A stretch of DNA of 64,000 bases, taken from Leifsonia sp. 71-9. GTDB lineage: Bacteria; Actinomycetota; Actinomycetes; Actinomycetales; Microbacteriaceae. Location of the stretch: NCBI RefSeq assembly GCF_001898805.1, contig NZ_MKVJ01000020.1:215741-279740 (forward strand). Reading direction: 5' to 3'. A program made the translations under genes and the position numbers. Below, piece after piece: positions 31,492 through 39,130 of this stretch. Each line of letters starts with the position of its first letter. The first letter of the stretch is position 1. Below the pieces are notes generated by a model. That model ran no database searches and was not told where the DNA came from. It saw only the letters and a list, made by a program, of their open reading frames with translations.

Positions 31492-32472
31492 TCACGGCAG
31501 CCGCAGCACGCGCCGCACCCAGCTGTCGCGGGCGTCGAGCGCGGCGCGGGACACGATCGCGTCCGGCGAGAAGCCGGAGAAGCCGTGGTACGCGCCCGAC
31601 CAGACGTGCAGCTCGGCCTCGCCGCCCGTCGCCCAGATGCGGCTCGCGTAGTCGATCGACTCGTCCCGGAACACCTCGGCGGCGCCGACCTCGACGTACG
31701 CGGGCGGCAGGCCGGAGAGGTTCACGGCGCGCGCTGGAGCGGAGTACGGCGAGACCCGGTCGGTGAAGCGGTCGGAGCCGAGGATGGCGTCCCACGCGGT
31801 GTCGTTGTTGTTGCGGTCCCACGCGCCGATGCCGTCGTACTGACGGCTCGACGGCGTGCGGTTGCGGTCGTCGAGCATCGGGCAGTTCAGCAGCTGCCCG
31901 GCCAGAGCGGGGCCGCCGCGGTCGCGCGCCATCAGCGCGACGGCCGCGGAGAGTCCGCCGCCCGCGCTCGCTCCGGAGACGAGGAGGCGGGCGGGGTCGA
32001 TGCCGAGCTCGTCGGCGTGCTCCGCCATCCACACCAGCGCCGCATAGCAGTCCTCGCCCGCGGCGGTTCCGGGATGCTCGGGGGAGAGCCGGTACTCGAC
32101 GGCGACGCCCACGACGCCGTGCCGCACGGCCAGGTCGATGAGCTCGCCCGTCCCGAAGAAGCGCGTGCCGAGCACCTGCCCGCCGCCGTGGATGCCGAGC
32201 ACGCCGGGTGCGCCGGCTGCGGCCTCCACGGGCCGGACGATCGTGACGGCCACGTCGGGTGCGCCCGTGGGACCGGGGACGACACGGTCCTCCCACGTGA
32301 CGGGGACGCCGGCGACCTGCTGCTCGATGGGCGGGATGATCGTGGCGAAGTGCGCCCGGTTCGCCAGGATCGTGTCCTCCCGCAGCGGGATGCGCTCGAC
32401 CAGGTCGAGGAAGGCGGCCAGCCCGGGCTCGAGCTCCCGGTCGTACGGCACGGGAGGCGGCGCGGTCGTCAT
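31492..32472 (-). CDS. HSL-type alpha/beta hydrolase (carboxylesterase), second copy
   Basis: A 326-residue esterase of the hormone-sensitive lipase group. The oxyanion motif HGGG (LGIHGGGQVLG), nucleophile elbow GASAGG, and the C-terminal Asp/His region (VFRDESIDYA, LHVWSGAYHGF) are present. It resembles the upstream gene throughout (DCYAALVWMAEHADELGIDP against DCYAGLVWLAANARELGADP), so the pair arose by tandem duplication. The ATG shares a base with the preceding stop (TGATG). It probably hydrolyses an ester or lactone in the pathway served by the neighbouring ADH, AKR and amidohydrolase. Confidence 0.92.
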   Translation of the reverse strand: MTTAPPPVPYDRELEPGLAAFLDLVERIPLREDTILANRAHFATIIPPIEQQVAGVPVTWEDRVVPGPTGAPDVAVTIVRPVEAAAGAPGVLGIHGGGQVLGTRFFGTGELIDLAVRHGVVGVAVEYRLSPEHPGTAAGEDCYAALVWMAEHADELGIDPARLLVSGASAGGGLSAAVALMARDRGGPALAGQLLNCPMLDDRNRTPSSRQYDGIGAWDRNNNDTAWDAILGSDRFTDRVSPYSAPARAVNLSGLPPAYVEVGAAEVFRDESIDYASRIWATGGEAELHVWSGAYHGFSGFSPDAIVSRAALDARDSWVRRVLRLP

Positions 32473-33446
32473 CAGAGGCCCAGCACTCGGCGCAGCCACG
32501 AGAAGCGCGCGTCGAGCGCGGCCCGGGTCAGCTCGCTCGCGGGGGCGTACATGTCGAAGCCGTGGAAGCCTCCCGACCACACGTGCAGCTCGGCCGCGCC
32601 GCCGACCGCCCAGATGCGGGAGGCGTACTCCACGTCCTCGTCGCGGAACGGCTCGGCCGCGCCCACCTCGATGTAGGCGTGCGGGAGGCCGGAGAGGTCG
32701 TCCGCGCGGGTCGGCGCGGCGTAGGCGGGCGCGTCGGCGCTGAACGCCAGCTGCTCGCCCAGCACGCACTCCCACGCGAGCAGGTTCGCCTCCCGCGTCC
32801 AGGTGCCGATCCCGGCGTACTGCCGGCTGGAGACGGTCGTGTTGGTGTTGTCGATCATCGGGCACAGGAGCAGCTGGCCCGCGAGCGCAGGGCCGCCGCG
32901 GTCGCGGGCGAGCAGCGAGATCGCGGCGGCGAACCCGCCTCCCGCGCTGCCGCCCATGACGACAATACGGTCGGGATCCGCGCCGAGCTCGCGGGCGTTC
33001 GCGGCGAGCCAGACCAGCCCGGCGTAGCAGTCCTCCACACCCGCCGGGTACGGGTCCTCGGGGGCGAGGCGGTACTCGACGTTCACGGCGATCACCCCGA
33101 GCTCGTCGACGAGCTGCACCAGGCGGCCCGTCTCCCAGCTGCGGTGCCCGACGATCATGCCGCCGCCGTGGATGTTGTAGAGCACGGGCAGCGCCGGCTT
33201 CGTCGCGTCGTGGCCGCGCGGCGTCAGCACCGTGATCTCGAGGTCGGGCGCACCGGCGGGGCCGGGGATGACGCGGTCGTGCGCGTCGATCGGGAGGTCG
33301 CCGATGACCTCCTCCGCGCTCGGGAAGGCCGTGGCCGCCCCGTCGCGGGTGAGGGGGATGGTCTCGCGGCTGAGCGCGGGCTGCGGGTCGGCGGCCATCG
33401 CGTCGAGCACGGGGGCGATGTCGGGGTCGAACGGGACGGGGATCAT
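32472..33446 (-). CDS. HSL-type alpha/beta hydrolase (carboxylesterase), first copy
   Basis: A 324-residue esterase with HGGG (YNIHGGGMIVG), nucleophile elbow GGSAGG and the acid/base region (PFRDEDVEYA, LHVWSGGFHGF). The ATG at 33446 is chosen because GAGGAG stands 7 bases ahead; an in-frame ATG at 33530 adds a Pro-rich tail and would run into the AKR gene's end. It is a paralogue of the next gene and lies 58 bases after the aldo/keto reductase gene in the same direction. Cytoplasmic, no signal peptide. Confidence 0.92.
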   Translation of the reverse strand: MIPVPFDPDIAPVLDAMAADPQPALSRETIPLTRDGAATAFPSAEEVIGDLPIDAHDRVIPGPAGAPDLEITVLTPRGHDATKPALPVLYNIHGGGMIVGHRSWETGRLVQLVDELGVIAVNVEYRLAPEDPYPAGVEDCYAGLVWLAANARELGADPDRIVVMGGSAGGGFAAAISLLARDRGGPALAGQLLLCPMIDNTNTTVSSRQYAGIGTWTREANLLAWECVLGEQLAFSADAPAYAAPTRADDLSGLPHAYIEVGAAEPFRDEDVEYASRIWAVGGAAELHVWSGGFHGFDMYAPASELTRAALDARFSWLRRVLGL

Positions 33447-33504
33447 CGGGGACTCCTCAGCGGTGGTGGGTGGATGGAGGGTGGGGAGCGGTCGTCTCGC
33501 GGCC

Positions 33505-34467
33505 TCAGGGGCCTTCGGGGTCGACCGCATCCTTGTCGGCCCAGAACGGCGCCACCCGCTCGCGGATGACGTCGGCGCCGATCGTCTCGAGCAGCGCGAC
33601 GGCCTCGAGGTTCGCCTGCACCTGCTCCAGCCGGCTCGCGCCGAACAGGGTGGTGGCCGTGGCGGGATGCGTGAGGGTGAACGCGACGGCGAGCTGCGCC
33701 GGGGTCGTCCCCAGCTCGTCCGCCAGCGCGACGAAGGCGGGAACGTCGGCGACGATGCGCTCGCGTACCGCTCCCGGGTCGCGGCCGACCTCTCGGCCCG
33801 GCGTGGTGTTGCCGGCCAGGATGCCGCCCTCCATCACGTCCGACGCCTGCATCGAGAGGCCCTGCTCCCAGAGCCGGGCGAAGGGGGCGCCGTCGGGAAT
33901 GGAGCGGCGTGCGACGCTGTACTTGAGCTGCGCCAGCTGCGGCCCGGGAACGCCCTCGGCCGCCGCGATGTCGATGAGCGCCTGGATGTTCGCCGCCGAC
34001 CAGTTGTTGACGCCCCAGGCGCGGATGAGCCCGGCCTCGGCGAGCTGCGCCAGGTCGAGCACGAGGTCGCGCAGCTCGAGGTCGTCGCGCCGCAGGTCGC
34101 CGAGGATGACGAGATCCGCGTGCTCGCTGCCGACGCGGAAGAGGGCGTGCTCCAGCTGCGGTCGGAAGCCTCCCTCGCCGAAGCCCTCGAGCCAGAGCTT
34201 CTCCGAGAGCAGGTAGCGCTCGCGGGGGATGCCGGCGGCGCGCACGATCGCCGAGAACAGCACGTCGGTGAAGACGGGCGGCTGCATGCCGCGGAAGCCG
34301 TAGACGCCGACGTCGAACAGGTTCACGCCGTGCTCGACCGCGAACGAGACCATGTCGACGGCGTCGGCGAAGTCCATCCGGTCGTAGGTGTGCCAGGAGC
34401 CGAGCGCGAGCACGCTCGCCTCCAGGCCGGAGGTGCCGATGGGGCGGGTTGGGATGCGGGAGGTCAC
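33505..34467 (-). CDS. Aldo/keto reductase-family protein with atypical active site
   Basis: A 320-residue TIM-barrel AKR protein. Asp52 and Tyr56 (FDVGVYG) and Lys90 (LSEKLW) of the catalytic tetrad are in place, but the histidine after strand beta-4 is replaced by Gly123 (DLVILGDLRRDD). The NADPH-site region AVAFTLTHPATATTLFGASR near the C-terminus is recognisable. A paralogue at 38083 has the same change. It lies 19 bases downstream of the zinc ADH stop in a five-gene operon. Loss of the His usually alters substrate class or lowers carbonyl reduction, so the reaction is open. Confidence 0.88.
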   Translation of the reverse strand: MTSRIPTRPIGTSGLEASVLALGSWHTYDRMDFADAVDMVSFAVEHGVNLFDVGVYGFRGMQPPVFTDVLFSAIVRAAGIPRERYLLSEKLWLEGFGEGGFRPQLEHALFRVGSEHADLVILGDLRRDDLELRDLVLDLAQLAEAGLIRAWGVNNWSAANIQALIDIAAAEGVPGPQLAQLKYSVARRSIPDGAPFARLWEQGLSMQASDVMEGGILAGNTTPGREVGRDPGAVRERIVADVPAFVALADELGTTPAQLAVAFTLTHPATATTLFGASRLEQVQANLEAVALLETIGADVIRERVAPFWADKDAVDPEGP

Positions 34468-34486
34468 GCTGCTGCTCCTTCTGCGC

Positions 34487-35608
34487 TCAGCCGAGGCGCG
34501 GGTCGATGACGGCTTTGATCTCGCCGAGGGCGGCCATGGTCGCGATGCGGTCGGACGCCTCGGCGAGGCCGACCGGGGCGCTGAACAGGTCGTCCCACGG
34601 CATCCGGTCGGCGAAGACGCGGAAGAAGTCGACGGCGCGGGCGTAGTCGCCGATGTCGCCGTTGAGGGAGCCGACGACGGTGAGCTCCTTGCCCATGATC
34701 GCGCTGAGCGCGACGGGGTCGCCGACCGGTCCGGTCGAGCCGACGACGACGAAGGTGCCGCGGGTGGCGGCCATCGCGACGGCCTCGGGCCCCACGCTGC
34801 GCGCCCCGGCGAAGTCGAGCACGAGGTCCGCCCCCGCGCCGTCGGTCAGCGCGAGGACGCGCTCGATGGTCGCCTCCGAGCCGCCGGCGATGTCGACGAC
34901 CTCGTCGGCCCCGAAGCGGCGCGCCGCCGCGAGCCGGTCGGCCGGAGCGCCCACCGTGATGACCTGGCCCGCGCCCGAGAGGTGCGCGACGGCCGTCGCG
35001 AAGATGCCGAGCGCCCCCGAGCCCTGCACGACCACGCGCGAACCGGGGCGCACGCCGCCGGCGCGGGAGAAGGCGCGCAGCACGGTCTTGGCCGCGCAGC
35101 CCGCCATCGACGCCCAGGTGTCCTTGACCTCGGGAGGCAGGAGCAGCTTGGCGGCGCCGGGCACGACGTAGGCGTGGTCGGCCAGCCCCGCGGTCGCGTA
35201 GGGCGGAACGTCGGAGCGCTGCAGGAACCCGTAGCCGCGGCGCGAGCAGTGGACCGGCTCGCGCAGCACGGTGCAGCCGAAGCACTCGCCGCAGGTCGAC
35301 TCGGACCAGCCGATGCGGTCGCCGACGGCGATCGGGCGGCCGAGGGCGTCGCGCGTGCCCTCGCCGACGGCGACCACCTCGCCGACCATCTCGTGCCCGA
35401 GCACGAGCGGCAGCATCCCGGGGAAGGTCATCGCGCCCGACCAGATCTCGATGTCGGTGCCGCAGAGCGTGGCGCACGAGATGCGGACCAGCGCCGCACC
35501 GGGCTCGATCGTCTCCGGGAGGGGGAGGGTCTGCAGCGCGAGCGGCTCGCCGTGCGCGGTGAGGACGGCGGCGCGGGTGGTGCGCGGGACAGTCAGGGGG
35601 ATCGTCAT
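34487..35608 (-). CDS. Zinc-dependent medium-chain dehydrogenase
   Basis: A 373-residue MDR dehydrogenase. Catalytic zinc residues in ATLCGTDIE and LGHEMVGE, structural zinc cluster CGECFGC with the fourth Cys in REPVHCSRRG, and Rossmann loop GSGALGIF. The region ATAGLADHAYVVPG and the long insert ERDALGRPIAVGDRIGWSE-type stretch recall dehydrogenases of terpenoid and phosphonate catabolism, but I cannot name the substrate. First gene of a minus-strand operon, divergent from an amidohydrolase gene across a 113-base gap holding a palindromic motif. Confidence 0.9.
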   Translation of the reverse strand: MTIPLTVPRTTRAAVLTAHGEPLALQTLPLPETIEPGAALVRISCATLCGTDIEIWSGAMTFPGMLPLVLGHEMVGEVVAVGEGTRDALGRPIAVGDRIGWSESTCGECFGCTVLREPVHCSRRGYGFLQRSDVPPYATAGLADHAYVVPGAAKLLLPPEVKDTWASMAGCAAKTVLRAFSRAGGVRPGSRVVVQGSGALGIFATAVAHLSGAGQVITVGAPADRLAAARRFGADEVVDIAGGSEATIERVLALTDGAGADLVLDFAGARSVGPEAVAMAATRGTFVVVGSTGPVGDPVALSAIMGKELTVVGSLNGDIGDYARAVDFFRVFADRMPWDDLFSAPVGLAEASDRIATMAALGEIKAVIDPRLG

Positions 35609-35648
35609 CGATTGCTCCGGATCTCGACGCGCGGATGTCGTCGGTGTG

Positions 35649-35670
35649 GGTTATTCTACATACGTTGACC
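35649..35670. promoter_or_regulatory. Divergent promoter and operator between zinc ADH operon and amidohydrolase
   Basis: A 22-bp imperfect palindrome bounded by GGTT and its near-complement GACC. Read on the minus strand it contains TAGAAT as a -10 for the ADH operon; on the plus strand it contains TATTCT as a possible -10 for the amidohydrolase gene. The minus-strand form GTCAAC-N3-TGTAGAAT-N-ACC agrees with 22982-23002 in 17 of 21 positions. Confidence 0.55.
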
Positions 35671-35721
35671 AAAATCGGAAGAGGGCATCCCGCCTCCCTC
35701 CGGTCGTCTCGAGGAGGAGCC

Positions 35722-37185
35722 GTGCAGCCAGCAGCCACCCCCGACCGCAGCGCGGACCTCGTCCTGCGCGGCGGCGTCGTCCATGCGCTCGACGACGCGG
35801 GCACCACCGGCCAAGCCATCGCCGTGCGGCATGGCCGCGTGCTGCGCGTGGGCACCGACGCCGAGGTCGCCGAGACGATCGTCCGCGGCACGCGCGTCAT
35901 CGACCTCGACGGCCGCGCCGTGCTCCCGGGCATCAACGACTCGCACCTGCACGCGGCCTGGCTCGGCGCGATGTGGCCGCAGACGGTGTTCGGGCCGGGC
36001 GCCGCGGCCGACGCGGACGCGCCCGGTGCGGCCGCTCCCGATGGGCACGACTCCGCCGGCATCGAAACGACCGGTGACCCGCACGACACCTCCGGCGCGT
36101 CCCCGCTGCTCACCACGCACGACGAGCGCCGCGCGGCGATCCTGCGCGCGGGCGAGCTGGTCGCCTCCCTCGGCATCACCAGCTACACCGAGCCCGGCCT
36201 CGGCCCCGGCGAGGACGACGGCCCGACCGGCTGCTTCGGCCAGGACGTCTTCGAGGCCTACGCCGAGCTGGAGGCCGAGCGCGCCCTCACCGCGCGCGTC
36301 ACCGTCCTGGGGCTGTTCGGGGTGCTCGACGGCCCGAGCTCCCTGCGCGACGTGCTCGCCGGTCTGCCGGACCTGCGGCACGAGACCGCCCGGCCCAGCC
36401 GGCTGCGGATCGCCGGCGTCAAGATCTTCGCCGACGGCATCCCGCCGATGCACCAGGCGTGGACGCACCGGCGGTACCCCGACGGCACGCAGGGCGGCCT
36501 CCTCATCGACGGCGCCGACCCCGACGAGCGCGCCGCGGCCCTGCGCCGGATGATCCGGGAGGCCAACCGGCTCGGCCTGCAGGTCGGCGTGCACGCGACC
36601 GGCGACCGCACCATCGACACCGTCGTCGAGGCCGTCGAGGAGGCGCTCGCGCAGACCAGGACCGACCTCGGCCACTACATCATCCACGGCGACCTCGTGA
36701 GCCCCGACGCCCTCGCCCGCATGGCCCGCCTCGGCATGGGGCTCAACGTGCAGGCGGGGATCGCCGCGCACACCGCCTCCTGGGTCGCCGCCGTGCTCGG
36801 CGACGAGGTCGCGGCCTCCGCGTGGCCGATCCGGGCGGCGTGGGAGGCCGGGGTGCCGGTGTCGCTCAGCTCGGACGCGCCCATCCTCGCCCCCGACTGG
36901 CGGCAGGGGATCGCCGACGCCGACGCCTGGATCGGGGCACCCGCGCCCGGCGAGGAGCGCGACCGCATGCTCGCCCTCCTGCGGGCGTACACCACGGTGC
37001 CCGCGCTGCAGGACGGCGCCGCGGCCTGGAAGGGCTCGCTCGCGCCGCGCAAGGCGGCGGATCTCTGCGTGCTGGAGGCGGACCCGCTCACCCTCGCGCC
37101 GGCCGAGCTGCCCTCCGTCGGCGTCGACCTCACCGTGGTCGACGGCGATGTCGTGTTCGAGCGGGTGCCGGTCTCGTCGGTGTGA
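35722..37185 (+). CDS. YtcJ-type amidohydrolase
   Basis: A 487-residue metal-dependent amidohydrolase of the TIM-barrel superfamily. The N-terminal beta-sandwich entry (LVLRGGVVHALDD), metal motif NDSHLHAAWL, later metal His in VGVHATGDRTID and IIHGDLV, and catalytic Asp in SLSSDAPILAP are in the order of the YtcJ/exoenzyme-regulatory group. A GTG at 35722 with GAGGAGGA at 35711 is the likely start. An Ala/Asp-rich insert after residue 90 (GPGAAADADAPGAAAPDG) is unusual. It is divergent from the ADH operon and probably co-regulated. Cytoplasmic; amide or ester substrate unknown. Confidence 0.9.
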   Translation: MQPAATPDRSADLVLRGGVVHALDDAGTTGQAIAVRHGRVLRVGTDAEVAETIVRGTRVIDLDGRAVLPGINDSHLHAAWLGAMWPQTVFGPGAAADADAPGAAAPDGHDSAGIETTGDPHDTSGASPLLTTHDERRAAILRAGELVASLGITSYTEPGLGPGEDDGPTGCFGQDVFEAYAELEAERALTARVTVLGLFGVLDGPSSLRDVLAGLPDLRHETARPSRLRIAGVKIFADGIPPMHQAWTHRRYPDGTQGGLLIDGADPDERAAALRRMIREANRLGLQVGVHATGDRTIDTVVEAVEEALAQTRTDLGHYIIHGDLVSPDALARMARLGMGLNVQAGIAAHTASWVAAVLGDEVAASAWPIRAAWEAGVPVSLSSDAPILAPDWRQGIADADAWIGAPAPGEERDRMLALLRAYTTVPALQDGAAAWKGSLAPRKAADLCVLEADPLTLAPAELPSVGVDLTVVDGDVVFERVPVSSV

Positions 37186-37201
37186 GCCGGGTCGAGGGGA
37201 G

Positions 37202-37225
37202 GGCCGCCCGGCCGAGCGGGCGGCC
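37202..37225. terminator. Bidirectional hairpin between amidohydrolase and SDR genes
   Basis: Perfect 9-bp arms (GGCCGCCCG at 37202-37210, CGGGCGGCC at 37217-37225) with a 6-base loop lie between two convergent genes, six bases from the SDR stop codon. Confidence 0.6.
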
Positions 37226-37230
37226 TCGCC

Positions 37231-37983
37231 TCAGACCAGCAGCTGCCCGCCGTCGACCGCGAGGCTGACTCCGGTGATGTGCGCCGCGTCCGCCCCGGCG
37301 AGGAACACCACGGCCGGGGCGATGTCGTCGACCTCCGCCAGGCGGCCGAGCGGGATGCGCGACGACCAGGCGGCGCGCTCCGGCGAGCCCTCGGGCATCC
37401 CGAGCTGCAGCATCGGCGTGAGCACCGGACCGGGCGCGACGGCGTTGACGCGGATCCCGTCGGAGGCCAGCTCGATCGCGGCCCAGCGCGTGAGGGAGTC
37501 GACGGCGGCCTTGCTCGACTCGTAGGCGCCCATGCCCGGGGTCGGCTGGCGGCCGCCGATCGACGAGATGTTGACGATGGAGCCGCGCGTGCCGGCGGCG
37601 GTCATGTGGCGCGCGACGGCCTGGGTCACGGTGAAGGTGCCGAGGATGTTGACGCGCACGATGAGGTCGTAGTCGCTCGCCGCGAGCTCGGTCAGGCGGC
37701 CGTGCACCGAGAGCACGCCGGCGTTGTTGACGAGCACGTCGACCGGACCGTGGTCGGCGGCGACCTGGTCGACCATCGCCGCGACGGCCTCCGGATCGGT
37801 GATGTCGACCGCCACCGCCGCGACACCGAGGTCGCTCGCGGCGGCGGCGACCGCGTCGGCGTCGACGTCGGCCAGCACGACGCGGTCGCCGAGCTCGGCG
37901 AACGCGCGGCCGATGCCGCGGCCGATGCCGCCGGCGCCGCCGGTGACGACGACGGTGCGGGCGGGGGAGGGGGATGCGGTCAT
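37231..37983 (-). CDS. Short-chain dehydrogenase/reductase
   Basis: A 250-residue classical SDR. Cofactor loop TGGAGGIG, the NNAG motif (VLVNNAGVL), catalytic Ser in NISSIGG and the YxxxK pair in GAYESSKAAV are all present, and Asp after strand beta-2 (VLADVDAD) predicts NAD preference. The C-terminus DGGQLLV is typical. It is divergent from an aldo/keto reductase gene with a dyad between them. Probably oxidises or reduces an alcohol/ketone intermediate of the same catabolic cluster. Confidence 0.92.
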   Translation of the reverse strand: MTASPSPARTVVVTGGAGGIGRGIGRAFAELGDRVVLADVDADAVAAAASDLGVAAVAVDITDPEAVAAMVDQVAADHGPVDVLVNNAGVLSVHGRLTELAASDYDLIVRVNILGTFTVTQAVARHMTAAGTRGSIVNISSIGGRQPTPGMGAYESSKAAVDSLTRWAAIELASDGIRVNAVAPGPVLTPMLQLGMPEGSPERAAWSSRIPLGRLAEVDDIAPAVVFLAGADAAHITGVSLAVDGGQLLV

Positions 37984-38024
37984 GGTGGGGCCTCTCTGCT
38001 CCTGGCCGCGCGGTCGCGGCGCGT

Positions 38025-38052
38025 GGTTATATTATACGAGTGTAGAAAAACC
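38025..38052. promoter_or_regulatory. Divergent promoter and operator between SDR and AKR genes
   Basis: A 28-bp dyad bounded by GGTT and AACC. On the minus strand it contains a consensus TATAAT -10 for the SDR gene. It also holds TGTAGAAAAACC (38041-38052), close to TGTAGAATAACC at the ADH/amidohydrolase promoter and TGTAGAATTACC at the ABC importer promoter. Confidence 0.5.
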
Positions 38053-38082
38053 GACATCGCCCGCTCGACGCAAGGAGGCCTC

Positions 38083-39057
38083 GTGCCCGAGACCGGAACC
38101 ATCCCCACCCGCCCGCTCGGCCCGAACGGCCCCGAGGTTCCCGTGTTCTCCCTCGGCTCCTGGAACACCTGGGATCGCATGGAGCCGGACGACGCCGTCG
38201 TGCTCATCCACCGCGCCCACGAGGTCGGCGCCGCCTTCTTCGACGTCGCGCACTACAACATGGGGCCGCACGCCGAGAACGCCCGCACCGACCTGCTGTT
38301 CGGCGAGGCCGTGCGTGCCGCCGGGCTGGCGCGCGAGGACTACCTCCTCTGCGGCAAGCTCTGGCTCTGGGAGTACCCGCAGACCTCCTTCGCCGATCAG
38401 CTCGCCGTCTCCCTGGATCGCATCGGGGTGGACCGCGCCGATCTCGTCGTCGTCGGCGACTACTTCGGGGAGGTGGATGTGCGCCGGATCGTCCGCGACG
38501 TCGCCGCGGAGATCGCGAAGGGCCGCTTCGACTCCTGGGGCGTCAACAACTGGCTGATTGGGGATGTGCGCCTCGCTCTCGACGTCGCGGAGGAGGAGGG
38601 GCTCACCCCGCCGACCTTCGCGCAGCTCAAGTACGGCCTCGTCCGCCGCTCGATGGCGGAGGGGGACCCCTACGGCGCGCTCTTCGCCGACGGACGGCTG
38701 GCGCTGCAGGCGTCCGACGTCTTCGAGGGCGGCATCCTGGCCGGCAAGCTCGCCCCCGCCCGCAAGATCGGCGCCGACGTCGGCGGGATCCGCGAGCGCA
38801 TCGTCGCCGCCTATCCCGAGGTGGAGCGCATCGCCGCCTCCCTCGGCGCCACGCCGACGCAGCTCGGCCTCGCGTTCGTGCTGACGCATCCCGCCGCCGC
38901 CAACGTGCTCTTCGGCGTCAGCCGGCTCGACCAGTTCGAGGACAATCTGGGCGCGCTGGCCCTGCTCGACCGTGTCGGCGCCGACGCCATCCGCGAGCGC
39001 ACCGCGCACCTCTGGCTCGATCGCGACGTCGCCCCCGACGGCACCTGGGCCCCGTAG
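38083..39057 (+). CDS. Aldo/keto reductase-family protein with atypical active site, second copy
   Basis: A 324-residue paralogue of the AKR at 33505. Asp54, Tyr58 (FDVAHYN) and Lys92 (LCGKLW) are kept; the catalytic His position is Gly125 (DLVVVGDYFGEVD). Shared stretches include GSWNTWDRM against GSWHTYDRM, FDSWGVNNW against IRAWGVNNW, ALQASDVFEGGILAG against SMQASDVMEGGILAG. The GTG at 38083 follows an AAGGAGG site at 38072. Divergent from the SDR gene. With the ADH, SDR and amidohydrolase it suggests a redox sequence acting on one substrate family. Confidence 0.9.
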   Translation: MPETGTIPTRPLGPNGPEVPVFSLGSWNTWDRMEPDDAVVLIHRAHEVGAAFFDVAHYNMGPHAENARTDLLFGEAVRAAGLAREDYLLCGKLWLWEYPQTSFADQLAVSLDRIGVDRADLVVVGDYFGEVDVRRIVRDVAAEIAKGRFDSWGVNNWLIGDVRLALDVAEEEGLTPPTFAQLKYGLVRRSMAEGDPYGALFADGRLALQASDVFEGGILAGKLAPARKIGADVGGIRERIVAAYPEVERIAASLGATPTQLGLAFVLTHPAAANVLFGVSRLDQFEDNLGALALLDRVGADAIRERTAHLWLDRDVAPDGTWAP

Positions 39058-39066
39058 CCCCCGCGC

Positions 39067-39121
39067 GATTTGGCCCAAATGTCGCGAATAGGGGCGCTAT
39101 TCACGACATTTGGGCCAAATC
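39067..39121. repeat. Repeated hairpin element, copy 1 (bidirectional terminator)
   Basis: Arms of 25 bases (39067-39091 and 39097-39121, one mismatch) around a 5-base loop, between convergent AKR and GH2 genes. The outer 18 bases, GATTTGGCCCAAATGTCG and its complement, recur at 46379-46437. Each arm is itself nearly palindromic (TTTGGCCCAAA). Confidence 0.8.
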
Positions 39122-39130
39122 TGGGCGGGG

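Noticed and set aside
39067..39121. Short shared peptide FGPNV/DIWAK read through both hairpin copies
   Set aside because: It is simply the translation of the repeated non-coding hairpin in extended frames, not a conserved peptide.
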